Position numbers and translations under genes: made by a program. The notes under the pieces were generated by a model, which ran no database searches, was not told where the DNA came from, and was given only the letters and a program-made list of their open reading frames with translations. From Halanaerobium sp. MA284_MarDTE_T2 (GTDB lineage: Bacteria > Bacillota > Halanaerobiia > Halanaerobiales > Halanaerobiaceae): a DNA stretch of 60,033 nucleotides. The DNA is taken from assembly GCF_003337245.1 (NCBI RefSeq), contig NZ_QPJE01000014.1, positions 1 to 60,033 of the forward strand, given 5' to 3'. Below, piece by piece: positions 8,622-16,156 of the stretch; within the stretch, counting starts at the first letter, position 1, and each line of letters begins with the position of its first letter.

Positions 8622-11366
8622 ATGAGCAGAAAAGAATTAGGCAGGAACATATTTTTAAAAATGTCACTATTTATTTTTATTTCATTAATTGTTTTTTCTT
8701 TTACTATCTGTACTGCAGTAGAAGGTAAATCTAATAATACAGTGATGGGTGGTTCAGAATTTATTCAGGCTGTAGTGGATAATAATATTGATCAGATTAA
8801 AAATTATGTGGAGCAGGGAGGAGACCCAAATCTAAAGCTAACATATCAGGGAAAGGAAACCTATCCCCTCATTATGGCTGTAAGGACAGATAATATTGAT
8901 CTGGCCAAACTGCTGCTTAATAATGGTGCAGATATTTCTATTACCAATTCTAAGGGACAAAATGCCTACCAGATAGCACAGAACTCCGAGGTGAATCCAC
9001 TGCTGTTGGCAGAGTTATATAAAGCTAAAAGCAGGTGGGAAGAAGAAACTGGAGAGACTTTAACTGCTGATACTGGTAATTCTGATAAAAATGGACAATC
9101 TAACAGCAGTGCTAAAAATGAAACTAAAAAAATTGCAGTTACAAAAAAAATCAGAGATGAAAGAAAAAAAGAAGAGAATAAAATTATCGAAATTGTTACC
9201 AAAGAGAAAACTAAGATTTTCACCTATACTAGTGGTGAATCATTCACAAAAAGGATGGGCGGTTTTAATGATGCTATTTTCAGTCAGAATGGAAAAACTC
9301 TTGTCTTAGTTGAAAGTTATGATAAAGGTCACAGAACAGTCAATGGGAATAGGCAGTCAAGAGATTATCACAAATTCAGTCTTTATCGGCTCAAAAACGG
9401 AGTATATAAATTTATTGACAGTTTAAATTTTAATACTTTTGTAGATACAGGCGGCCGATCCTATAGAGAGAATTATAATATGGCATTATCTCCTGATGGA
9501 AGTCTAATAGCTATACATAGAGAAAATAATATTTATTTATATCAGGGGGATAATTTCAATTTTATTTCTACTTTACCAATATCAAACTCTGATGAAGGAT
9601 ATTATATCGCAATAAGCCCTGATAATAAATATATTTCGGGAATTTATAGTTCTCGCTCAGATGATGTTTATTATAATAAGTGGTCAATCAGCCGGAAAAG
9701 TAAAGTTGTTACTAGAGAAAAAATTAATTTAATTAAAAATAATGCTTCAGGAAGATATATATATAAAGGTCTTGATTATTCTCCTGATGGCCGTTATTTA
9801 ATAATAAAAGGGTATTTATATGCAGACCCTGGAGATTATTATACGGTGGCACTGATTGATGCAGAAAGTTTAGAGGTAATAAATGATTTTAATGCCGCCC
9901 AAAAAAATGATGTAACAGCAGATTATGTATTTGACCTATATTTCGATGGGGTTGGCAAATATGCATTTCTGCACACCTATGACAGCCATAAATTATTTAA
10001 TTTACAAGAAAAAAGAATTGAAGATCTAAATTTTGAAGAGAGAATTAAGTTTTATGCAAGTGAAGATTTAGTTGACGGAAAATTTTATAAAAACTGGCTG
10101 GTAGGACTTTACAGTAGAAATGCTTTTTATGAGGTACTGCTGACCGAAAGTGATTCTGCTGAATATGCAAAAAAAGCAGTGAAAAATAAAAAACTAACAT
10201 TTGATGAGAAGATTTATGGAATAAGCTATTTATATGATACTGATGAATGGGTGATCGCTGCCAGAGATGGGCTCCATTATATTGAAGCAGAAGATCAGGA
10301 AGAATATGAAGCAGCAAAACAGGCAGAAGCTGAAAAAGAAGCTCTGGCAGCAGAGCGAGATAAAAAGCTGGCAAAAATGGTGGCAGAAAGACAGAAAAAA
10401 AGAGAAAAAGCAGAAGCATTATACAAAGAAAGTCTTGAACTTATCAATGTTGGCTTTGTTGATCAGGGTTATAATAAATATATAGAGGCTGTTAAGACCG
10501 ATCCTTTAACAGCCCGAAATATGGCCAGACTTGATCAGCTTTATAATATGCTGGGGACTATAGAAGTTTATCAGCTGGCAGAAATTTTCCGCTATCAAAA
10601 AGAAGTTATTTTAAATCAGGATAAAACAGCCAAACTCGGATTTATTCCTGAGCTGAAAAATAATCAGTGGAAGATCAAATCAGTTACTGCAGGTACTCCA
10701 GCTGAAGAGGCCGGAATGGAAGTTGGTGACCACATATTATTATTTGATGAGCAGTATCCAGAAAATCAGGAGGAATTATTCTGGCTTTTAGAAGAAAAAT
10801 CTCCCGGTGATCAAATTGGATTAACATTTATAAGTGCTGATGCAGAAGGTGATTATAAAGAAGATGCTTATTTTAGACTTGTAGAAGGATATAGAGAAAA
10901 TTCAGCAGTGGCAAAGCTGACAAATAGGATATTTGACTATGGACTGCTTGCTTTTAGAAGTGGACACAACCATTTGACCAGAAAAAGTATTGAAGAGCTG
11001 GAAAAACTGGCGGAAAAATATCCAGCTGATTTTTATCCACAGCTAAAAGAAGTAAATAAAGACTCAATTATTATTTTGGAAGCTCTGCTTAAAACATCAG
11101 CTGACAGCAGCAGTGCCTACAATTATATGCTGGAAAAATTGGATGGAAGAAAGCTGAATGAAGTACTGCAGGGATATTTTAAATTTTTTATTACAGCAGA
11201 AATAATGGCACCACTTTATGCAGATAGAGTTAAATTGTCATATTTTACAGGTGTTCCGCAGGAAGAACTGCCGGAAGTAGAAATGTGGCCACAGCAGAAA
11301 TTGAATTTTGTTGATTTGAACGGCAGCTTCATACAGGGCCAGGCAGCAGACCCGTATAAAAAATAG
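8622..11366 (+). CDS. exported ankyrin / beta-propeller / PDZ multidomain protein
   Basis: 914 residues. Residues 12-33 form a hydrophobic segment (LKMSLFIFISLIVFSFTICT) that looks like a signal peptide or membrane anchor. Residues ~45-130 contain ankyrin-type repeats (FIQAVVDNNIDQIKNYVEQG; LIMAVRTDNIDLAKLLLNNG). Residues ~205-560 look like a WD40/TolB-type propeller with recurring blocks such as ALSPDGSLIAIHRENN and DYSPDGRYLIIKG. A charged Ala/Lys/Glu coiled coil spans ~565-610, a TPR-like stretch ~610-660, and a PDZ-like domain ~680-760 (GTPAEEAGMEVGDHILLF). RBS TAGGAGG. It is probably a cell-envelope scaffold; there is no enzymatic motif and I do not know its function. Confidence 0.75.
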   Translation: MSRKELGRNIFLKMSLFIFISLIVFSFTICTAVEGKSNNTVMGGSEFIQAVVDNNIDQIKNYVEQGGDPNLKLTYQGKETYPLIMAVRTDNIDLAKLLLNNGADISITNSKGQNAYQIAQNSEVNPLLLAELYKAKSRWEEETGETLTADTGNSDKNGQSNSSAKNETKKIAVTKKIRDERKKEENKIIEIVTKEKTKIFTYTSGESFTKRMGGFNDAIFSQNGKTLVLVESYDKGHRTVNGNRQSRDYHKFSLYRLKNGVYKFIDSLNFNTFVDTGGRSYRENYNMALSPDGSLIAIHRENNIYLYQGDNFNFISTLPISNSDEGYYIAISPDNKYISGIYSSRSDDVYYNKWSISRKSKVVTREKINLIKNNASGRYIYKGLDYSPDGRYLIIKGYLYADPGDYYTVALIDAESLEVINDFNAAQKNDVTADYVFDLYFDGVGKYAFLHTYDSHKLFNLQEKRIEDLNFEERIKFYASEDLVDGKFYKNWLVGLYSRNAFYEVLLTESDSAEYAKKAVKNKKLTFDEKIYGISYLYDTDEWVIAARDGLHYIEAEDQEEYEAAKQAEAEKEALAAERDKKLAKMVAERQKKREKAEALYKESLELINVGFVDQGYNKYIEAVKTDPLTARNMARLDQLYNMLGTIEVYQLAEIFRYQKEVILNQDKTAKLGFIPELKNNQWKIKSVTAGTPAEEAGMEVGDHILLFDEQYPENQEELFWLLEEKSPGDQIGLTFISADAEGDYKEDAYFRLVEGYRENSAVAKLTNRIFDYGLLAFRSGHNHLTRKSIEELEKLAEKYPADFYPQLKEVNKDSIIILEALLKTSADSSSAYNYMLEKLDGRKLNEVLQGYFKFFITAEIMAPLYADRVKLSYFTGVPQEELPEVEMWPQQKLNFVDLNGSFIQGQAADPYKK

Positions 11367-11596
11367 TGCAGGAGGCTTTACCGTATCTTTTGGAAGGAAC
11401 AGCTGCATATCAGTCTCAGATTTACAGAGGTGCAATTCAGTCTGTAGGAGGATCACAGATGAAGGCTGTCCTTTCTCTTGGTATGACAAAATGGGAGGGA
11501 ATAAGGCATATTATTCTGCCACAGGCTCTGAGGAAAGTTATTTCGGCCTTTTATTTCCACTTTACATCAGCTTTTTTTCTGGGTACAGTTCGCTGA
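11366..11596 (+). pseudogene. amino-acid ABC transporter permease fragment
   Basis: The segment includes GTAAYQSQIYRGAIQSV, MKAVLSLGMTKWEGIRHI and ILPQALRKVISA, the EAA-loop region of HisM/GlnP-family permeases (EAA...G......I.LP consensus). Only about 60 residues remain, with no membrane segments on either side; homology stops near 11548, where sequence of the opposing nitroreductase fragment begins. The frame opens with GTG directly at the stop of the preceding gene and reads on into unrelated sequence. It is a non-functional remnant of a lost transporter operon. Confidence 0.75.
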
Positions 11597-11832
11597 TATT
11601 CAACATCAGGATAACCGATTATCATAACTGTCACGAGCACTTTGTTTTCTTTAAGGTTGAGAAAATCTTTAATTTCCTGATTATCTTCTGCAGCTGTTAC
11701 AGAAAAGCCGCTGAATACGACTCCCAAATTTAGTGCATTTGCCATCAATTCCATGTTTCCGGATGCAAGTGCAGCATTTACCGGAGATTCTGCAGAAACT
11801 GCTATCACTGCCGGAGCATTGAAAAACAGGTT
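11551..11832 (-). pseudogene. nitroreductase-family C-terminal fragment
   Basis: Minus-strand frame with LFFNAPAVIAVSAES, NMELMANALNLGVVFSGF and the C-terminal QRTVPRKKADVKWK followed by a natural stop. These are typical of flavin nitroreductases of the ferredoxin-nitroreductase group. The N-terminal half is absent: the frame is cut at about 11833, where the TnpB-type insertion element begins. No N-terminal nitroreductase blocks were found beyond that element. The fragment keeps its stop codon but has no start of its own. Confidence 0.7.
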
Positions 11833-11875
11833 TTGACCCTCCTCGGGGCAAGCCCCCGAGGATTCCTGCTTCTTA
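11833..11875 (-). repeat. IS605-type right-end hairpin (possible omega-RNA 3' end)
   Basis: On the minus strand CCTCGGGG and CCCCGAGG form an 8-bp GC-rich stem with a GCTTG loop, immediately before the junction with the nitroreductase fragment. GC-rich right-end hairpins are characteristic of IS200/IS605 elements, where the end of the omega-RNA scaffold abuts the guide taken from flanking DNA. The exact element boundary is not determined. Confidence 0.55.
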
Positions 11876-11934
11876 GAAGTAGTAATCCACCATCTCCACA
11901 GGCTTAAAATCCTGTTAGCCCAACAGTATATCCT

Positions 11935-12494
11935 CTAACTTGCCTTTTGTATTTTTAAACCTTCATCTAAGATGTTTTTGCTAGCATTAATATCTCTATC
12001 GTGTACTTTTCCACATTCAGGACACTTCCACTTTCTAATATTTTGCCTTTAACTTTTTGAGATTTACTGAATTTAACCCATCCCAATTTAGGCAGCTTAA
12101 TCTTATTATCCTTTATTTCAATATTGGTAGTTCCACTTTTTCGAATAAACTTATTAGTTCGATAAGAATTTTTAATATTCTTTTTAGATTTAAACTGGGG
12201 AAAATTATATTTGCCGCTAAAAAAATTATTAAAAGCTTTATCTAAATCTTTAAGAGCATTTTGTAAAGCAAATTTATCTGGCTCTTTAAGCCACATTAAT
12301 TCTCTTTTTAATTGTGTTAGCTGCTTAGAATATTCAGTATATGTTTTATATTTATCTTCTTTAGCTTTTGCAAGAAAATGGTTATATACATACCTTGTAC
12401 AACCAACTGATTTATTTATTAATATTTTTTGTTTTTTATTAGGATATAGCCTGAACTTATATCCTTTTTCTCTTATAATTTTTTTGCTTGTCAT
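11935..12494 (-). pseudogene. tnpB: TnpB (IS200/IS605 OrfB) with deleted catalytic core
   Basis: RNA-guided nuclease TnpB remnant. The N-terminal half is intact: GYKFRLYPNKKQKILINKS, VGCTRYVYNHFLAKAK, FALQNALKDLDKAFNNFF, FPQFKSKKNIKNSYRTNK, LPKLGWVKF. After residue ~148 the frame shifts, and the other frame reads [32 protein letters not shown] and a stop at 11935-11937: the C-terminal zinc-binding end and the last RuvC aspartate. Intact TnpB is usually ~370-400 residues; here about half is missing, including the first RuvC Asp and the Glu. It is therefore catalytically dead. RBS GAGGAGGTG precedes the ATG at 12494. Confidence 0.85.
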
Positions 12495-12736
12495 GCTTTC
12501 ACCTCCTCACTAATATTACGTTACGTCAAATCTAATAGTTTTTTTAAAAGTATTAATAGTTATCATAATTGCCAGGTTAGGAATCTGCATAAAATGAAGG
12601 AATCGCCTCCTCTGAGCTAGTAAATAGTAATTGAGAAGTCACAACCTTCTACACCTAGAAAGGAAGTGTTACCTTCCATCTTCATCTCACTGACTTCTTC
12701 ACTGTGTATTTTCAAAAGCAAAATTAAAGCTATCTG
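12495..12736. other. left part of IS605-type element and unassigned sequence
   Basis: Non-coding. It contains small dyads (GGAAG/CTTCC near 12662-12677) that may belong to the left end of the TnpB element. No transposase tnpA gene is present, so the element was non-autonomous. Confidence 0.35.
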
Positions 12737-12763
12737 ATACTACCCCGTATGGGTATATAGTAT
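12737..12763 (-). promoter_or_regulatory. CsoR/CstR-like operator palindrome
   Basis: Plus-strand ATACTACCCC-GTAT-GGGTATATAGTAT: an interrupted palindrome with a C-rich half and a G-rich half flanked by TA-rich arms. This resembles CsoR-family operators (copper or persulfide sensors, TACCC...GGGTA type). It lies 8 bases downstream of the minus-strand -10 at 12772-12777, where repressor binding would block initiation. No csoR-family gene or target gene is present in the window. Confidence 0.45.
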
Positions 12764-12771
12764 TTACATTA

Positions 12772-12800
12772 AACATATCATTTGATTTATTGTTTGTCAA
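12772..12800 (-). promoter_or_regulatory. sigma-A promoter reading left, stranded
   Basis: On the minus strand TTGACA (12795-12800), a 17-base spacer and TATGTT (12772-12777). It reads through the operator-like palindrome and into the TnpB remnant. The gene it originally served appears to be lost. Confidence 0.6.
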
Positions 12801-12905
12801 GAAATTTTCACGAATGTGAACTTTCCTTTGTCAGTTTTAATAATTTTTACCCATTATTCCTATGAGGTATATTTAAGAATAAAAATTTTTCTCCCGTCTT
12901 CCAAT

Positions 12906-12934
12906 TTGTAGGATACTGAGTTAAGATATATAAT
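12906..12934 (+). promoter_or_regulatory. sigma-A promoter for M42 aminopeptidase
   Basis: TTGTAG (12906-12911), 17-base spacer, TATAAT (12929-12934). Predicted start is near 12941, giving a leader of almost 200 bases before the gene at 13137. Confidence 0.65.
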
Positions 12935-12950
12935 AAACTAAGGCAGCATT

Positions 12951-13121
12951 CAAGGGAAAATTTATTCAAAAGATTACAGGGAGGTTAAGTTCGAATTTTT
13001 AGCTGATGATATGGATGTTAAAATCTTTCGCGCTGAAAAACTTCTCTTTGACAGATCTATCAGGGAGAAGTTTTTTGAACTGCAGCAGCTTAACTGCTTT
13101 GTATTTATTAAATTTAAATAA
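12951..13121 (+). pseudogene. possible gene remnant, no start codon
   Basis: An open frame of about 56 codons begins just after a TAA (12948-12950) and ends at the TAA just before the aminopeptidase RBS. It includes YSKDYREVKFEFLADD, VKIFRAEKLLFD and REKFFELQQLNCFVF. It has no ATG, GTG or TTG start and I do not recognise it. It may be a decayed gene fragment or simply open by chance in leader sequence. Confidence 0.25.
13037..13076 (+). terminator. leader hairpin with T-run (possible attenuator)
   Basis: AAAACTTCTC (13037-13046) pairs with GAGAAGTTTT (13065-13074) across an 18-base loop, with six Ts at the 3' side. It lies between the promoter at 12906-12934 and the aminopeptidase start at 13137, so it could attenuate that gene. 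Confidence 0.45.
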
Positions 13122-13136
13122 AAAGGTGGGATTTAT

Positions 13137-14204
13137 GTGAAATCTATTGATTTAATTGAAGATCTTTCCAATGCAAATGGTATTTCTGGATTTGAAGATG
13201 AGGTTCTTGAGGTGATCAGGGATTATGTCGGAGATGACCTTATGGTTAAAGAAGACAAGCTGAGAAATCTTTATCTGTATCATAAAAACTTTGATAAAAC
13301 AAAGCCGGTGCTGATGCTAGATGGACACTCAGATGAAATAGGATTTATGGTCAAATCGATCAACAAAAATGGTACTCTTAAATTTATTACAATCGGCGGC
13401 TGGTATTCGCAGAATGTGCCGGCACATAAGGTTAGAATCAGAAATAAAGATGGGAAATATGTTAAAGGTATTGTAGCATCAAAACCACCTCATTTTATGA
13501 CAGATGAAGAAAAAGATAAGGTTATTAAAATTAATGAGATGGTAATTGATATTGGAGCTGTAAACAGGGAAGAAGTTTTGAGAGATTACCGGATAGAAGC
13601 CGGTGCTCCCATTATCCCCGATGTTGAGTTTGAATATTATGAAGATAGAGAAATTATGACAGGTAAAGCTTTTGACAACAGGCTGGGTACCGCCTGTGTG
13701 GTTGAAATAATGAAAGAGTTAAAAGATGATCAGCTGGATATAAATATTGTTGGTGCACTATCGGCTCAGGAAGAAGTTGGTACAAGGGGAGCAGAAATTA
13801 CGGCGCGAACTGTTAAACCAGATCTGGCAGTTGTTTTTGAAGGTACACCGGCTGATGATACATTTAAGGATGAATATGATGCTCAGGCAAAATTAAAAAG
13901 TGGTCCACAGATAAGGCATATAGATGTTTCTGTTATAGCAAGTCCGAGATTTACAAAATTTGCCCGCCGGACAGCTAAAAAAAATGATATACCTTTTCAG
14001 GATGCAGTGAGGGTTGGTGGAGGTAATGATGGAGGCAAAATAGCTTTAAGCAGTTCCGGAATACCAACTATTATTATAGGAGTACCGGCTAGGTATGCCC
14101 ACACCCATTACGGGATTTCCTCTTTTGAAGATTACAAAAATACTGTCAGGTGGAGTACGGAGATCATTAAAGCTTTAAATAGAGATGTTATTAGTTCTTT
14201 TTAG
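13137..14204 (+). CDS. M42-family metallo-aminopeptidase (FrvX/glucanase-like)
   Basis: 355 residues starting at GTG with AAAGGTGGG upstream. It is a co-catalytic two-metal aminopeptidase of family M42, expected to form a dodecameric cytosolic peptidase trimming short peptides. Metal and catalytic motifs are all present: MLDGHSDEIGFMV (His/Asp, about residue 64), AFDNRLGTACVVEIM (bridging Asp), SAQEEVGTRGAE (catalytic Glu pair), VVFEGTPADD, and the C-terminal ARYAHTHYGISS histidine. Length matches the family. Such proteins are often annotated as endoglucanase, but the metal ligands support peptidase. Preference for N-terminal residues cannot be read. Confidence 0.9.
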   Translation: MKSIDLIEDLSNANGISGFEDEVLEVIRDYVGDDLMVKEDKLRNLYLYHKNFDKTKPVLMLDGHSDEIGFMVKSINKNGTLKFITIGGWYSQNVPAHKVRIRNKDGKYVKGIVASKPPHFMTDEEKDKVIKINEMVIDIGAVNREEVLRDYRIEAGAPIIPDVEFEYYEDREIMTGKAFDNRLGTACVVEIMKELKDDQLDINIVGALSAQEEVGTRGAEITARTVKPDLAVVFEGTPADDTFKDEYDAQAKLKSGPQIRHIDVSVIASPRFTKFARRTAKKNDIPFQDAVRVGGGNDGGKIALSSSGIPTIIIGVPARYAHTHYGISSFEDYKNTVRWSTEIIKALNRDVISSF

Positions 14205-14505
14205 ATTTTTTCCGTGAAAAATCATTTCAATATATCAAAATTAAATATTTAGTCTTAATTTAAATAAAAAGCACCTATAATTGCATGCTTATGTTAGGAA
14301 ATTTATTTAGAGAATCTGGAGTAATGATTTCCATTTTTGGTTAATTAAATGATTTTAGTAGTATGTAAATCATTTTTGTTTTAGATAATTATGCAGCTGA
14401 AGGAGGTGTTGATATGTAAAAAATATTTTATAAGAATTGTTCAGTATATAAGAAAAATGTTCAAAAAGATTTTACAGTACTTAAATTATTTAAGGGGGAA
14501 AATAT
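14205..14505 (+). other. intergenic with a start-stop codon pair
   Basis: 301 bases. GATTTTT/AAAAATC near 14203-14228 is a weak AT hairpin after the peptidase. At 14400-14406 an AAGGAGG Shine-Dalgarno with 7-base spacing precedes ATG (14414-14416) immediately followed by TAA: a minimal start-stop pair, or a gene destroyed at codon 2. The next gene has its own RBS at 14491-14497. Confidence 0.4.
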
Positions 14506-15708
14506 ATGAAAGCTTTAGAAGGAATTAGAGTAGTAGACCTTGGCCATGTTCTAGCAGCTCCGTTTTGTACAATGATTCTGGCTGATTTAGGAGCAGAAGT
14601 TATAAAGGTTGAGCCACCTTTTGGTGATGATTCAAGAGAATTTGGACCATTTGCTGAAAAAGGTGATGAAATTCAGAGTGGATATTTTATAAGTGTTAAC
14701 CGTAATAAAAAGAGTACTTGTATTAATTTAAAGACTGAAGAAGGTAAAAAAATACTTACTGAACTGATCAAAAAATCAGATGTTGTAGTGGAAAACTTTC
14801 GTCCAACAACTATGAAAAAATTAGGTTTTTCCTATGAAGATATGAAAGAAATTAAGTCAGATATTATTTATTGTTCAATATGTGGTTTTGGACATGACGC
14901 TTTACCAGAATATGCTACAAAACCAGCTTATGACATGGTAGCCCAGGCATATAGTGGACTAATGAGTATTACTGGTCCAGTAGGAGGACCTCCCTGTAGA
15001 GTTGGATCTTCTGTTGGAGATATTTTTGCAGGACACCAGGGAGCTATAGGAATACTGGCAGCTTTACAATACAGAGAAAAGACCGGTGAAGGTCAACATG
15101 TCGATATATCTATGGTAGATGGATTAGTTTCTGTTCTTGAAAATGCTGTAGTTCGCTATACTATAAATGGTGAAATTCCAGGTCCATTAGGTGGAGCTCA
15201 TCCCACTATTGTTCCTTTCCAATCTTTTGAAACAAAAGATGACTGGATAATTACTCCTATTGGTAACGATAAATTGTGGAAGGACTTCTGTAAGGCAATT
15301 GATAAAGAAGAATTAACAGATCATCCTAAATTTAAAACAAATCGTCTCAGAACAGAAAATAAGGATGAACTCATTCCAATTCTTGCAGAAGTTATGAAAT
15401 CTAAAACTACTAAGGAATGGATTGACATTTTTGAAGAATATGGTTTACCATATTCACCACTAAATACAGTTGATAAAGTAGTTGAAGATGACAATATTAA
15501 TTATCGGGGTATGATGAAAGAGGTAGAACAACCTGGAATTGGTAAAGTGAAGATTGCTGGTTCTCCATTGAAATTATCTAAGACTCCTGGAGAAGTAAGA
15601 TCACATGCTCCAAAACTTGGCGAAAATACAGAAGAGGTTTTGAGTAAGTTGTTGAATTACAGTAATAAAGAAATTGAAAATCTTAAAAATAATGAAGTTG
15701 TTAAATAA
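14506..15708 (+). CDS. CaiB/BaiF-family (type III) CoA-transferase
   Basis: 400-residue family III CoA-transferase that moves CoA between carboxylic acids. N-terminal GIRVVDLGHVLAAPFCTMIL and LGAEVIKVEPP, then FGDDSREFGPF, NRNKKSTCINLKTEEGK and DVVVENFRPTTM are family hallmarks. The conserved nucleophilic aspartate is expected in GSSVGDIFAGHQGA, about residue 172. RBS AAGGGGG. It is followed after 66 bases by a malonate-type transporter, so its substrate is probably a dicarboxylate such as malonate, oxalate or succinate; Frc (formyl/oxalyl-CoA) or succinyl-CoA-dependent types are all possible. Confidence 0.9.
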   Translation: MKALEGIRVVDLGHVLAAPFCTMILADLGAEVIKVEPPFGDDSREFGPFAEKGDEIQSGYFISVNRNKKSTCINLKTEEGKKILTELIKKSDVVVENFRPTTMKKLGFSYEDMKEIKSDIIYCSICGFGHDALPEYATKPAYDMVAQAYSGLMSITGPVGGPPCRVGSSVGDIFAGHQGAIGILAALQYREKTGEGQHVDISMVDGLVSVLENAVVRYTINGEIPGPLGGAHPTIVPFQSFETKDDWIITPIGNDKLWKDFCKAIDKEELTDHPKFKTNRLRTENKDELIPILAEVMKSKTTKEWIDIFEEYGLPYSPLNTVDKVVEDDNINYRGMMKEVEQPGIGKVKIAGSPLKLSKTPGEVRSHAPKLGENTEEVLSKLLNYSNKEIENLKNNEVVK

Positions 15709-15733
15709 TTAAGTAGTTCAATAAATATAATCT

Positions 15734-15755
15734 GAGGGGGCAGTAATGCCCCCTC
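15734..15755 (+). repeat. perfect GC-rich hairpin between CoA-transferase and madL
   Basis: GAGGGGGCA (15734-15742) pairs perfectly with TGCCCCCTC (15747-15755) across a GTAA tetraloop. There is no T-run; instead AAAAAGGAGG, the madL Shine-Dalgarno, follows 4 bases later. It is probably an intercistronic processing or stability element that sets the CoA-transferase:transporter ratio. Confidence 0.7.
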
Positions 15756-15774
15756 GGAAAAAGGAGGATCTTAA

Positions 15775-16140
15775 ATGGAAATATTGGGAATGGGTTATGT
15801 GGCCTTGTTTATGTTAATTGGTTCATTTTTAGGTAGAATTTTAGGTCAGTTAATAGGTGTTGGCGGAGATGTCGGTGGTGTTGGTATTGCTATGCTTTTA
15901 ATGGTGGTTACTACAAATTATTTAAAATCAAAAGGTAGACCACTCCATAAAAATACTGAACGGGGAGTTAAATTTCTCAGTGCTATTTACATTCCTGTAA
16001 TTGTAGCCATGGCTGCACGCTTAAATGTTGTAGGTGCTCTTAGAGGAGGATTTGTTGCCTTGTTAGCAGGAGGAGTAGCAACTATAGGTGCCATGTTTTT
16101 AGTACCTTTAATTTCAAAATTGAGAAAAACAAATGATTAG
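15775..16140 (+). CDS. madL: malonate transporter subunit MadL
   Basis: 121-residue small membrane protein with about four hydrophobic segments. GSFLGRILGQLIGVGGDVGG near the N-terminus and the RGVKFLSAIYIPVIVAMAA block are typical of MadL, the small subunit of the Na+-dependent malonate:H+/Na+ symporter (MSS family). It begins with ATG 10 bases after AAGGAGG and is followed after 16 bases by MadM. No malonate decarboxylase genes are nearby, so malonate is inferred from the transporter family and another dicarboxylate is possible. Confidence 0.85.
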   Translation: MEILGMGYVALFMLIGSFLGRILGQLIGVGGDVGGVGIAMLLMVVTTNYLKSKGRPLHKNTERGVKFLSAIYIPVIVAMAARLNVVGALRGGFVALLAGGVATIGAMFLVPLISKLRKTND

Positions 16141-16156
16141 AGAGGAGTGATAATAA

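Noticed and set aside
10045-10419. 124-codon minus-strand ORF inside the ankyrin/PDZ gene
   Set aside because: Low-complexity Leu-rich translation caused by the antisense of Lys/Glu/Ala-rich coiled-coil codons.
12211-12513. 100-codon plus-strand ORF opposite tnpB
   Set aside because: It is the antisense shadow of the TnpB coding sequence, which has clear family motifs.
15734-15755. Hairpin as a terminator between the CoA-transferase and madL
   Set aside because: No T-run follows; the madL Shine-Dalgarno sequence starts 4 bases later and the genes are functionally linked.
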